NCBI GenBank assembly: GCA_945938205.1
Contig: CAMEUL010000103.1
Span: forward strand, 1 to 5,835
Reading direction: 5' to 3'
Origin: an uncultured Traorella sp.
GTDB lineage: Bacteria > Bacillota_I > Bacilli_A > Erysipelotrichales > Erysipelotrichaceae
DNA length: 5,835 nt
In this document: positions 1 through 5,384 of the stretch, piece after piece
Position numbering within the stretch: position 1 is the first letter of the stretch
How the letters are laid out: every line of letters starts with the position of its first letter
The notes under the pieces: model-generated
What the model was told of the DNA's origin: nothing
Database searches by the model: none
What the model saw: the letters and a program-made list of their open reading frames with translations, nothing else
Position numbers and translations under genes: made by a program

Positions 1-162
1 TTCCTGATTAACACATTCCACAAAGATTTCATACATTCTTTTGGGAGAAGATCCTGTCGCCAATGTTATCACGGCTTTTGGATTTTTTTTGATGGTTTCA
101 ATGAGCATAGCTGCTCCCTTTTGCGACATCTCTTCATAATTCATACAGTTAACAAGATTCAT
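1..162 (-). CDS. NagB-like glucosamine-6-phosphate deaminase/isomerase, N-terminal part (cut by window edge)
   Basis: The first 54 codons are present; the rest lies beyond the left edge. Family members act in the cytoplasm on sugar phosphates, typically turning glucosamine-6-phosphate into fructose-6-phosphate and ammonia. The sequence shows an N-terminal helix (NYEEMSQKGAAMLIETIKK) followed by a beta strand and the phosphate-binding loop VITLATGSSPKRMYE at about residues 31-45, matching the LATGSTP loop of the NagB/6-phosphogluconolactonase fold. The ATG at 162 is preceded by AGAGGA at a normal distance; a second ATG six codons on lacks this. No good promoter is visible between this gene and the terminator at 220-241. 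The catalytic residues that would separate NagB from related isomerases are off the window, so the exact substrate is inferred. Confidence 0.75.
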   Translation of the reverse strand, partial: MNLVNCMNYEEMSQKGAAMLIETIKKNPKAVITLATGSSPKRMYEIFVECVNQE

Positions 163-219
163 ATAGTATCCTCTACTTTCTCAACAAATATCCAGCAATA
201 TTCATGCCAATTTGTGTCG

Positions 220-241
220 AAAAAAACCCTTAAAAGGGTTT
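220..241 (-). terminator. Intrinsic terminator after the nuclease gene
   Basis: Read on the minus strand, AAACCC and GGGTTT form a stem around TTTTAA (one more T-A pair is possible), and GGG is followed by seven T. The hairpin overlaps the nuclease stop codon (240-242), so it ends that transcript and separates it from the NagB-like gene. Confidence 0.75.
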
Positions 242-950
242 ATTGATTTCTTTGAGATACTCCTGTCATATAATCAATATCGATACCTGGCTGTACATTA
301 AAGACATAGACATTGAACTGTATGCCCCATCCATGATCTTCCACAGAATAGGCTTCCATCAAGACACCGCGAGCCACCAGTTCGTTTCCCTGAAAAATAG
401 GGGTCACACGATAAAGTACATGATTTCCGGTTTCTTTGATATAATCAGCCACTTCATTTTCAAATGGCAGCATCCCTTCCACATTCATATAGCGGGTGCC
501 GGTAATCAGATTTTTTTCATTCGCATTCTCACCGGATAACTGAAAAGCAATCAGATGACAGCGATTGTAAAGATAACGATCTTGAATGAGATCATCATAT
601 CGGGCAGTTTGCCATCCGCTAGGCTTGATCTGTCCGATGGATTCTCTTTTATCTGTCGGCATGGTGTCTATTGATAGATTGGCAACAGCCCCCTGACATC
701 TTCCTAAGACATCTAAAGGTGCGTAATATTCAAATGATTCTGTTGAGAAATCTTCTTTTTCAAAAAAAGGTTCATTCAGATTAATTTCAAGATAAGGTTT
801 TCCCTGATAAGTAGGCAGTTCTTCCAAAAGTTCTTCTTTTGAAAGCAATAGTGGCTCATTGGATGGCTGAGTGAAATAGGATTCAATGCCATAAAGCAAT
901 AATGCCAATAAAGCTACAAATATTAAGGAAGTTATTTTTTTGTTCTTCAT
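240..950 (-). CDS. Membrane-anchored or secreted DNA/RNA non-specific endonuclease (EndA/NucA-like)
   Basis: A 236-residue protein with a basic N terminus (MKNKK), one hydrophobic segment (about residues 7-20) acting as signal anchor or signal peptide, and an extracellular beta-beta-alpha-metal nuclease domain (about 75-230). Relatives hydrolyse DNA and RNA without sequence preference, for nutrition, DNA uptake or release from extracellular DNA. The active-site motif reads NRCH at 129-132 where most relatives have DRGH; the catalytic His132 is kept. N156 and N165 match in spacing the conserved Asn pair of Serratia nuclease (N110/N119), N165 being the likely metal ligand. The ATG at 950 was chosen because the signal anchor starts there, but no Shine-Dalgarno precedes it: the upstream bases are the U-tract of the 957-980 terminator. 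In-frame ATGs at 1001 and 1013 and a TTG at 1058 are alternatives that would place the hairpin inside the gene. The family call is firm; the start is not. Confidence 0.85.
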   Translation of the reverse strand: MKNKKITSLIFVALLALLLYGIESYFTQPSNEPLLLSKEELLEELPTYQGKPYLEINLNEPFFEKEDFSTESFEYYAPLDVLGRCQGAVANLSIDTMPTDKRESIGQIKPSGWQTARYDDLIQDRYLYNRCHLIAFQLSGENANEKNLITGTRYMNVEGMLPFENEVADYIKETGNHVLYRVTPIFQGNELVARGVLMEAYSVEDHGWGIQFNVYVFNVQPGIDIDYMTGVSQRNQ

Positions 951-956
951 ATTCTT

Positions 957-980
957 AAAAAAACCATCATTGCGATGGTT
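957..980 (-). terminator. Intrinsic terminator ending the transketolase operon, just before the nuclease start
   Basis: Minus-strand reading gives a perfect 7-bp stem, AACCATC and GATGGTT, around GCAAT, followed by a T-run ending at 957. It overlaps the stop codon of the 50-residue ORF (979-981) and ends six bases before the nuclease ATG at 950. Nuclease expression would therefore need read-through or a promoter inside the upstream ORF; none is evident. Confidence 0.75.
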
Positions 981-1131
981 ATTGATTGTTTTTCTTTTCA
1001 TGAAGTGTTTCATCGATTTCAATGGCAATTTCCTGATGGCTTTCACGATATTCTTCAATCAGATTTTCGTATTCTTCCATCAGATCCTTGAATTCACCAA
1101 AATCTTCATCTTTCAACTTTGTCGTTTCCAT
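979..1131 (-). CDS. Small acidic helical protein of 50 residues, unknown function
   Basis: I do not recognise this protein. It is rich in Glu, Asp and Lys, has no signal peptide, cysteine or membrane segment, and looks like one long charged helix (for example FKDLMEEYENLIEEYRES at residues 13-30), possibly a short coiled coil. Its ATG lies inside the last codons of the transketolase C-terminal subunit gene, overlapping it by 26 bases in another frame. AGGAAG stands just before the ATG, closer than ideal, so translational coupling is likely. The stop codon sits exactly at the start of the terminator stem, the usual position for the last gene of an operon, and this is the main reason to believe in it. 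It may be a small accessory protein of the operon, or a dispensable ORF. A start at the internal Met18 is possible. Confidence 0.55.
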   Translation of the reverse strand: METTKLKDEDFGEFKDLMEEYENLIEEYRESHQEIAIEIDETLHEKKNNQ

Positions 1132-2053
1132 AAACTTCCTGAACCTTTTTGATAATAGCAGTACTATCTAATTCATATTTCTTAAACAATTCATTTGGTT
1201 TTCCACTTTCGGCAAATGTATCTTGCACACCCATCATGGTAACTGATGTCGGATAATTTTTGATCAAACATTCTGCAATGGCACTGCCGAGTCCGCCAAT
1301 AACGGAATGTTCTTCTACGGTAATGATGTGCTTGTGTTTTTTAGCCAGTTCTACAACGCCTTCTTCATCCAATGGCTTGATGGTATGCACATTGACCAGT
1401 GTTGGATCAATGCCTTCTTTTCTCAATTCATCACAAGCCAGTTTCGCTTCATTGACTTCAAGTCCGCTGGCAAAGATCAAAATGTCTTTTCCTTCATGGA
1501 TCACATCCACTTTTCCAGGAACAAATTTATAATTTTCATCATGTACCTGTTCTGTGGCTAGACGGCTCATGCGCACATAGACAGGTCCTTCCATCTTCAC
1601 AACTTCAGGGATCATCTGTTCAGCTTCTACAGCATCTGCCGGCTGAAGTACACGCATATTTGGAATCACACGCATTAAGGCGATATCTTCAATACACTGA
1701 TGACTGGCGCCATCTTCTCCCACGCTGATTCCTGCATGCGAGGCACAGATCTTCACATTGAGTGCAGGATATGCGATGCTATTGCGAATCTGTTCATAAG
1801 CACGTCCTGCCGCAAACATAGCAAAACTGCTGGCAAAGGCAATCTTACCACTGGCAGCTAGTCCTGCTGCTACGCTCATCATATTTCCTTCCGCAATCCC
1901 CATATTGAAGAAAATGTCTGGATTGACTTTCTTGACACTACCGGATTTGGTACTTCCTGAAAGGTCTGCATCCAATACCACAATATTCGGATTGGTTCTT
2001 ACACATTCCATGAGTGCTTTTCCATAAGCTTCTCGAGTTGCAATCTTCGCCAT
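1106..2053 (-). CDS. Transketolase, C-terminal subunit (split transketolase)
   Basis: This is the second half of a two-polypeptide transketolase, the thiamine-diphosphate enzyme that moves two-carbon ketol units between sugar phosphates in the non-oxidative pentose phosphate pathway. The 315 residues comprise the pyrimidine-binding domain (about 1-170) and the C-terminal transketolase domain (about 185-310). The catalytic Glu that activates ThDP is E55 in MGIAEGNMM; many relatives have Gln where G56 stands. The SHAGISVGEDGASHQ stretch (105-119) carries the conserved His and Asp/Gly loop of the family. The ATG at 2053 is preceded by GGAGGT with seven bases between; a GTG at 2062 is rejected because it overlaps that ribosome binding site. 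The gene starts one base after the stop of the N-terminal subunit, so the subunits are probably made in matched amounts. DXS, which shares these domains, is a single longer chain. Confidence 0.93.
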   Translation of the reverse strand: MAKIATREAYGKALMECVRTNPNIVVLDADLSGSTKSGSVKKVNPDIFFNMGIAEGNMMSVAAGLAASGKIAFASSFAMFAAGRAYEQIRNSIAYPALNVKICASHAGISVGEDGASHQCIEDIALMRVIPNMRVLQPADAVEAEQMIPEVVKMEGPVYVRMSRLATEQVHDENYKFVPGKVDVIHEGKDILIFASGLEVNEAKLACDELRKEGIDPTLVNVHTIKPLDEEGVVELAKKHKHIITVEEHSVIGGLGSAIAECLIKNYPTSVTMMGVQDTFAESGKPNELFKKYELDSTAIIKKVQEVYGNDKVER

Positions 2054-2054
2054 C

Positions 2055-2870
2055 TTACTCACCTCCGAGTTCTTTCAGTGCCGCTTCACACTGTTCAGGT
2101 GTTGGCGCCACTCCATGCCAGTTGGCATTGTTTTCCATAAAGGAAACACCTTTTCCTTTAATGGTATGAGCAAAAATCAAGGTTGGTTTTCCTTTGACAT
2201 TTTTTGCTTCTTCAAAAGCATTGGCAATTTCATCATAGTTGTGACCATCAATTTCGATCACATGCCAACCGAATGCTTGAAACTTTTCATCCAATGGTGC
2301 AGGATCCATGACATCATGAACACTTCCATCAATCTGCAGTTCATTGTAATCCAAGACAGCACACAGGTTGTCCAGCTTGTAGTGAGCTGCTGCCATAGCT
2401 GCTTCCCACACCTGTCCTTCCTGGCTTTCTCCATCTCCCATTAGAGCATAAATGCGATGATCATTTTTGTCTAATTTATTGGCAATTGCCATTCCGACAG
2501 CTGCAGAGATTCCCTGTCCTAAAGAACCGGTGGACATATCCACACCTGCTACATAGTTCATATTTGGATGTCCCTGAAGATTGGAATCAATCATTCGAAA
2601 ACTCAAAAGATCTTCCTCCAGCAATCCTTTTTCTTTTAATACGGCATATAATAGTGGAGATGCATGTCCTTTACTTAAAACAAAACGGTCACGATCCAAA
2701 CTGTTTACATTGTCTGAATGGATATCCATTACATTAAAATAAAGGGTCGTAAGGATATCTGCACTGGAGAGGGATCCTCCAGGATGTCCGCTCTTGGCAT
2801 TCGTCACCATTTTAATAATATTTTTACGGATATTTGTTGCATGTTGCATCAATTCTTCTTTTGTGTACAT
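2055..2870 (-). CDS. Transketolase, N-terminal ThDP-binding subunit (split transketolase)
   Basis: The 271 residues form the pyrophosphate-binding half of transketolase and should assemble with the adjacent C-terminal subunit into an active cytoplasmic enzyme using xylulose-5-phosphate, ribose-5-phosphate and erythrose-4-phosphate. Visible motifs are SGHPGGSLSSADIL (27-40, transketolase signature), SKGHASPLLYA (66-76), GHPN (100-103), the ThDP/Mg motif starting GDG at 145-147 and closing with Asn176 in LDYNELQ, and the GKGVSFMEN segment near the C terminus. The domain ends at residue 271 where single-chain transketolases continue, so this is a natural split rather than a truncation; the stop is followed at once by the partner gene. 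The ATG at 2870 has a textbook AAGGAGG five bases upstream. An in-frame extension to 2930 runs through the promoter and is rejected. Confidence 0.93.
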   Translation of the reverse strand: MYTKEELMQHATNIRKNIIKMVTNAKSGHPGGSLSSADILTTLYFNVMDIHSDNVNSLDRDRFVLSKGHASPLLYAVLKEKGLLEEDLLSFRMIDSNLQGHPNMNYVAGVDMSTGSLGQGISAAVGMAIANKLDKNDHRIYALMGDGESQEGQVWEAAMAAAHYKLDNLCAVLDYNELQIDGSVHDVMDPAPLDEKFQAFGWHVIEIDGHNYDEIANAFEEAKNVKGKPTLIFAHTIKGKGVSFMENNANWHGVAPTPEQCEAALKELGGE

Positions 2871-2891
2871 ACGTTCCTCCTTGGCTTTTCT

Positions 2892-2920
2892 ATTATACTT
2901 GATTCTTTTCATAAATGATA
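2892..2920 (-). promoter_or_regulatory. Promoter of the transketolase operon
   Basis: A consensus -10 TATAAT lies at 2892-2897 on the minus strand, giving a leader of about 15 bases before AAGGAGG and the ATG at 2870. The -35 region, about 2915-2920, is a poor match to TTGACA, which suggests help from an activator or low basal strength. It overlaps the dyad at 2914-2931. Confidence 0.55.
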
Positions 2921-2931
2921 GTGAAATCATT
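2914..2931. promoter_or_regulatory. Dyad over the -35 region of the transketolase promoter, possible operator
   Basis: AATGAT (2914-2919) and ATCATT (2926-2931) are perfect inverted repeats six bases apart, placed across the expected -35 region. This geometry suits a dimeric regulator, but the site is short and AT-rich, no regulator gene is adjacent, and chance is possible. Confidence 0.3.
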
Positions 2932-2978
2932 AATTTTATGTGAGTATTTTACCTTTTTTCACTTTTGAATTTGACAAG

Positions 2979-3006
2979 AAAAAAACAAAAGTAATTTCTT
3001 TTGCTT
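2979..3006 (-). terminator. Intrinsic terminator after the radical SAM gene
   Basis: On the minus strand AAGCAAAAG and CTTTTGTTT pair around AAATTA (six perfect pairs plus a G-T and two A-T), and the T-run reaches 2979. It starts two bases after the radical SAM stop codon and separates the kinase/radical SAM operon from the transketolase promoter. Confidence 0.75.
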
Positions 3007-3007
3007 C

Positions 3008-3649
3008 TTATTCTTCATAAGGACGTACACGTAATGTAACACCCAAATCATCACAGATTTTCTGACATTTTGAAATCTTTTCTTCACCCAGAATAGATAC
3101 AACGCTTAAGACTACTGAAGGTACAACTTCTTTGCATGACTTGGCAAACTCCAACATCGCATCATAAGAGACAATGCCAAATTTAGAACGTGTCAGATCC
3201 AAATATTCCTGTTTGTCAGGTGCATTCAACGAAATTGACACAATATCCACACAACCTCTGAGTTGACCACTGACATCTTTTTTATGAATCAGATTGGCTA
3301 ATCCATTGGTATTGATGCGAATCTTAAGATCACTTCTTTTCTTTTTTAGTTCACGGGCAATCTTCTCCACATCATCCACTCTTTCTAAAGGTTCTCCAAA
3401 ACCACAGAAAACCACTTCTTCAAAATCAGTGAGATCATATTTTTCAAATTCAGCCAATACTTCTTCCACATTCGGTTCCTTAGAAAGCCATAAAGTATTG
3501 GATTCTTCCATCACCTTGGTCTGACGTAAACAAAACGTACAAGCACAAGGACAACGATTGGTCAAATTCACATAAACATGCAAACCTTTTTTATTATCCA
3601 CATGCGCAATATCAATATATCCGTTTCCATTCAGTGTATATAAGATCAT
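3008..3649 (-). CDS. Radical SAM protein of the TatD-linked family
   Basis: A short (213-residue) radical SAM enzyme: it should hold one [4Fe-4S] cluster and cleave S-adenosylmethionine to start radical chemistry on an unknown substrate in the cytoplasm. The CX3CX2C cluster motif is C33, C37 and C40 in NRCPCACTFCLR, with an extra Cys35 inside it. Further family marks are VVFCGFGEPLER (79-90, SAM-binding GGE-like motif), RINTNGLANL (111-120), VSISLNAP (137-144) and the C-terminal LRVRPYEE. From memory this matches the family that often sits beside or is fused to TatD nucleases; no TatD gene is in this window. The start codon overlaps the kinase stop as ATGA, and GGGAGG lies eight bases upstream, so the two genes are translationally coupled. 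A low-oxygen lifestyle is consistent with such an enzyme. The family is clear; the reaction is not known to me. Confidence 0.85.
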   Translation of the reverse strand: MILYTLNGNGYIDIAHVDNKKGLHVYVNLTNRCPCACTFCLRQTKVMEESNTLWLSKEPNVEEVLAEFEKYDLTDFEEVVFCGFGEPLERVDDVEKIARELKKKRSDLKIRINTNGLANLIHKKDVSGQLRGCVDIVSISLNAPDKQEYLDLTRSKFGIVSYDAMLEFAKSCKEVVPSVVLSVVSILGEEKISKCQKICDDLGVTLRVRPYEE

Positions 3650-4482
3650 TTTTCATCCCTCCCAAGTTCCCATAAGTATTCTTCAAAGCATAAGCCATAA
3701 TGATGCGGCGTCTGTGTTTTTTCACAATATTCGATGCATTTGGATGCGAAAGAAGTTGCCTTCATCACACTCTCATAAAAACTATGTCCTCGCATGAGAC
3801 TGCCGGCAATCACAGCTGCAATTACATCACCCGTACCACATCGATCTTCACCCATTCGATCCACTAGGATCATCTTTTCTTCACCTTCACTGTAAACATA
3901 ATTTAAGATTTGATGTTCATCATAGGCAATCCCGGTTACAACGATATGTTTGGGTCCCTTCTTCGAAAGTGTTTCACACATTTCTTTCAGTTCCTTAGAA
4001 GTTGGTACATGATCCGGATAAGGTAAGTTTAACAGAGTCACCAGTTCTGTCAAATTCGGTGTCAGATAATCTGCCACACAAACCAGTTCTTTCATTTTCT
4101 CACACATTTCTGGCGTATAGGTTGCATATAGTTTTCCATGGTCTCCCATGACCGGATCCACTAATACCCAATTCTTTTCATTTTTAAATGTATGAGCAAA
4201 ATCTAGAACAATCTCCACCTGTTCTTTGGATCCCAAAAAACCAGTCGCCATCGCATCAAATTCCAGCTTAAGATCTTTATATGTTTGAATATAATCCTTC
4301 ATTTTAGAAGTATAATCATCAAAATAATAGATTGGAAACTGCGTATGCGTAGACAGGATCGCTGTTGGAACAGGAACTGTCTGTATCTTCATGGCATTGA
4401 TGATTGGTGCCATCACTGTCACAGAGCATCGTCCAAATCCTGTAATATCATTGATAAGTGCAATTCTTTTTTGACGTTCCAT
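3646..4482 (-). CDS. Pyridoxal/pyridoxamine kinase, PfkB-type (ribokinase superfamily)
   Basis: This enzyme phosphorylates pyridoxal, pyridoxamine or pyridoxine with ATP in the cytoplasm, salvaging vitamin B6 into pyridoxal phosphate. The 278 residues match family length. The N terminus KRIALINDITGFGRCSVTV (5-23) and PTAILSTHTQFP (39-50) form the substrate side, as in PdxY-like pyridoxamine kinases of Bacillota. DPVMGDHGKLY (109-119) and LTPNLTEL (140-147) are the Mg/nucleotide-side motifs. The anion hole and catalytic base are in CGTGDV (215-220), with Asp219 as base. The ATG at 4482 was chosen for the AAGGAGA three bases before it; a 14-codon extension upstream crosses the promoter. It is the first gene of a two-gene operon with the radical SAM gene. 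A hydroxymethylpyrimidine kinase (ThiD) is a relative, but the STHT stretch favours a B6 kinase. Confidence 0.87.
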   Translation of the reverse strand: MERQKRIALINDITGFGRCSVTVMAPIINAMKIQTVPVPTAILSTHTQFPIYYFDDYTSKMKDYIQTYKDLKLEFDAMATGFLGSKEQVEIVLDFAHTFKNEKNWVLVDPVMGDHGKLYATYTPEMCEKMKELVCVADYLTPNLTELVTLLNLPYPDHVPTSKELKEMCETLSKKGPKHIVVTGIAYDEHQILNYVYSEGEEKMILVDRMGEDRCGTGDVIAAVIAGSLMRGHSFYESVMKATSFASKCIEYCEKTQTPHHYGLCFEEYLWELGRDEK

Positions 4483-4502
4483 AATTCTCCTTAAACATTT
4501 AT

Positions 4503-4511
4503 ATTTTAGCA
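4503..4511 (-). promoter_or_regulatory. Extended -10 promoter of the kinase/radical SAM operon
   Basis: The minus strand reads TGTGCTAAAAT: a -10 TAAAAT (4503-4508) with the TG of an extended -10 at 4510-4511. The -35 region is weak (TTTCTA with 17 spacing), as is common for extended -10 promoters. Transcription would start near 4496, leaving a very short leader before AAGGAGA and the ATG at 4482. Confidence 0.5.
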
Positions 4512-4655
4512 CAACATGACTCATTTAGAAAACACTTCTACTGAAAAGAGCCTTCCTTATTTGAAGACTCAAATCGTACAAATCGAGAATTATTCGCGCA
4601 TTATGACTATGAATGGTATCTCCATCAGCAAAAAAATCACGAAGCAACAAAAAAA

Positions 4656-4705
4656 CTACGCATTTTAAATAAATCTTCCTTTAGATTCTCTTTATCTCTG
4701 CGTAG
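4656..4705. repeat. Inverted repeat CTACGCA / TGCGTAG
   Basis: CTACGCA at 4656-4662 and TGCGTAG at 4699-4705 are perfect 7-base inverted arms, 36 bases apart. The right arm is followed by a T-rich stretch (CATGTTTTTC), so on the plus strand it could fold as a long-loop hairpin. No flanking gene explains it. Confidence 0.35.
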
Positions 4706-4768
4706 CATGTTTTTCATAACGCAACCCGTATTACATCATGACTAAAGGATCTTTTCATTCACCTCAAG

Positions 4769-4790
4769 TTGTAACGAGTGACCGCTACAA
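4769..4790. repeat. Short imperfect hairpin
   Basis: TTGTAACG (4769-4776) and CGCTACAA (4783-4790) pair with one mismatch around AGTGAC. It follows no recognisable gene; a small structured RNA or chance are both possible. Confidence 0.3.
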
Positions 4791-4845
4791 AAAGCATTAT
4801 CATTACTACAATCTTTCTTTCTCTTAAAATCCTTTTCCATTGAAA

Positions 4846-4891
4846 ATAATTATATCTATATCTGATAATCAGCAATATACCATATAATTAT
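4846..4891. repeat. 46-bp imperfect palindrome
   Basis: ATAATTATAT (4846-4855) and ATATAATTAT (4882-4891) are perfect 10-base inverted arms. Inside them TATAT-type segments pair again, and the centre CTGATAATCAG (4862-4872) is itself a dyad, so the whole stretch can fold into one long stem with two small bulges. It lies about 70 bases past the stop codon of the small secreted protein gene and on that strand is followed by ATTTTC-like sequence, so it could act as a weak 3' hairpin. It could also be a protein-binding site or the scar of a small mobile element. Confidence 0.5.
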
Positions 4892-4963
4892 CTCATAACA
4901 TTATTTTTCATGTAACCAACATGGATTCCTCTATCTTCCCAACCTTTTCTTTAACTTTAATAC

Positions 4964-5173
4964 TTAATCCCAACAACTAGGTGGGCAATCAAAGCATGGC
5001 ATCACAATGGCATCATCTGCATCAACACAGACCCATTCACATTCTCCCTTTTCATTTAATTGATAAAAACAAACTTTTTCAGGTTCGTTATTTTCATCAT
5101 TGGCTTTTAATCCTGTCGATGAAGTAATCAAAAGTGCCCCAACTGCCAGTAATGAAATCATTAATTTCTTCAT
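4964..5173 (-). CDS. Small secreted acidic protein with six cysteines, unknown function
   Basis: A 69-residue precursor. Residues 1-24 form a clear Sec signal peptide: basic MKK, hydrophobic LMISLLAVGALLI, polar SSTG and an AxA-like site LKA before Asn25. The predicted mature part is 45 residues, strongly acidic, with six cysteines at 35, 45, 49, 60, 63 and 67 (spacing C-x9-C-x3-C-x10-C-x2-C-x3-C) and a CPPSCWD end. Six cysteines in so short an exported chain suggest disulfide cross-linking or metal binding. There is no lipobox. The ATG at 5173 has AAAGGAGA upstream at normal distance. It is divergent from an XRE regulator gene 211 bases away, which may control it. Antimicrobial peptide, signalling peptide, inhibitor and secreted toxin-like protein all remain open; the negative charge argues against a classical cationic bacteriocin. 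No maturation or export genes are visible. Confidence 0.7.
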   Translation of the reverse strand: MKKLMISLLAVGALLITSSTGLKANDENNEPEKVCFYQLNEKGECEWVCVDADDAIVMPCFDCPPSCWD

Positions 5174-5202
5174 GATCTATCTCCTTTCTATGCATTTCTT
5201 TC

Positions 5203-5208
5203 ATTATA
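5203..5208 (-). promoter_or_regulatory. -10 element of the small secreted protein gene
   Basis: TATAAT on the minus strand, placed to give a leader of about 25 bases that contains AAAGGAGA before the ATG at 5173. No -35 match is found at 16-18 bases, so the promoter may need an activator or rely on AT-rich upstream DNA. Confidence 0.45.
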
Positions 5209-5264
5209 CAAGACATTTTCTTACTTTCTTTTTTCGTTCCTATTTTTCTTGTTTTTCGTTTTAA

Positions 5265-5285
5265 TTTTTTAAAAGATTTAAAAAA
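5265..5285. repeat. Perfect dyad TTTTTTAAA-AGA-TTTAAAAAA between the divergent genes
   Basis: Nine-base inverted arms (5265-5273 and 5277-5285) separated by three bases. It lies upstream of both the minus-strand peptide gene and the plus-strand regulator gene, where an operator would be expected, but its low complexity makes chance or intrinsic DNA bending equally possible. Confidence 0.35.
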
Positions 5286-5306
5286 AGAACAAAACATCTG
5301 TATGGC

Positions 5307-5339
5307 AATATTATCTTATTTTTTCAATAATATAATATT
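5307..5339. promoter_or_regulatory. AATATTAT / ATAATATT dyad upstream of the XRE gene, possible operator
   Basis: AATATTAT (5307-5314) and ATAATATT (5332-5339) are perfect 8-base inverted arms 17 bases apart, with a TATAAT at 5331-5336 overlapping the right arm. A dimeric HTH regulator binding here could control its own gene and the divergent peptide gene. This is inference from position and symmetry only. Confidence 0.3.
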
Positions 5340-5362
5340 TTTTAAGAACAATGTAAATCACT

Positions 5363-5368
5363 TATACT
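5363..5368 (+). promoter_or_regulatory. Possible -10 element of the XRE gene
   Basis: TATACT with a weak -35 (TTTTAA, 17 spacing) would start transcription only about ten bases before the ATG at 5385. The TATAAT at 5331-5336 is an alternative giving a longer leader. Which one is used cannot be decided here. Confidence 0.35.
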
Positions 5369-5384
5369 AAATATTGGTGATAGT

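Larger units (their letters stand above)
4545..4827 (+). pseudogene. Possible decayed coding remnant, unrecognised
   Basis: One frame is open for 66 codons (4545-4742) with no start codon or ribosome binding site before the open stretch, and its translation looks protein-like in places (for example RELFAHYDYEWYLHQQKNHE). Protein-like sequence then continues in another frame from about 4720 to the stop at 4825-4827 (for example VVTSDRYKKHYHYYN). A frameshift between two pieces of one old gene would explain this, but I do not recognise the protein. A 50-codon ORF in a third frame (4516-4668) overlaps it, showing that chance open frames occur here. Weakly supported. Confidence 0.22.
4525..4963. 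other. Region without a convincing gene, rich in inverted repeats
   Basis: About 440 bases lie between the kinase promoter and the small secreted protein gene. No ORF here combines a start codon, ribosome binding site and recognisable protein. The stretch holds a possible decayed plus-strand reading frame (4545-4827) and a series of inverted repeats: 4656-4705, 4769-4790 and 4846-4891. The left half has coding-like composition; from about 4800 on it becomes strongly AT-rich. Confidence 0.6.

Noticed and set aside
243..539. Plus-strand ORF of 98 codons opposite the nuclease gene
   Set aside because: Antisense shadow of a well supported nuclease domain; no recognisable protein. The same holds for the other long plus-strand frames opposite the transketolase, radical SAM and kinase genes.
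2054..2062. GTG start for the transketolase C-terminal subunit
   Set aside because: The GTG overlaps the GGAGGT that correctly serves the ATG at 2053.
2871..2930. Twenty-codon N-terminal extension of the transketolase N-terminal subunit
   Set aside because: It would translate through the TATAAT promoter and AAGGAGG site; the ATG at 2870 fits the family start.
4516..4668. Plus-strand ORF of 50 codons starting in the kinase promoter
   Set aside because: No ribosome binding site, overlaps the opposite-strand promoter and another open frame, and the protein is not recognisable.
4738..4827. Plus-strand ORF of 29 codons beginning MTKGS
   Set aside because: No ribosome binding site; treated only as part of the possible decayed remnant.
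4909..4923. CATGT-aacca-ACATG hairpin as terminator of the small secreted protein gene
   Set aside because: Only five pairs, and on the minus strand it is followed by A-rich rather than T-rich sequence.
5097..5297. Minus-strand ORF of 66 codons overlapping the start of the small secreted protein gene
   Set aside because: It runs in another frame through the promoter, ribosome binding site and signal peptide codons, is Lys-rich because of the AT-rich DNA, and has no ribosome binding site of its own.
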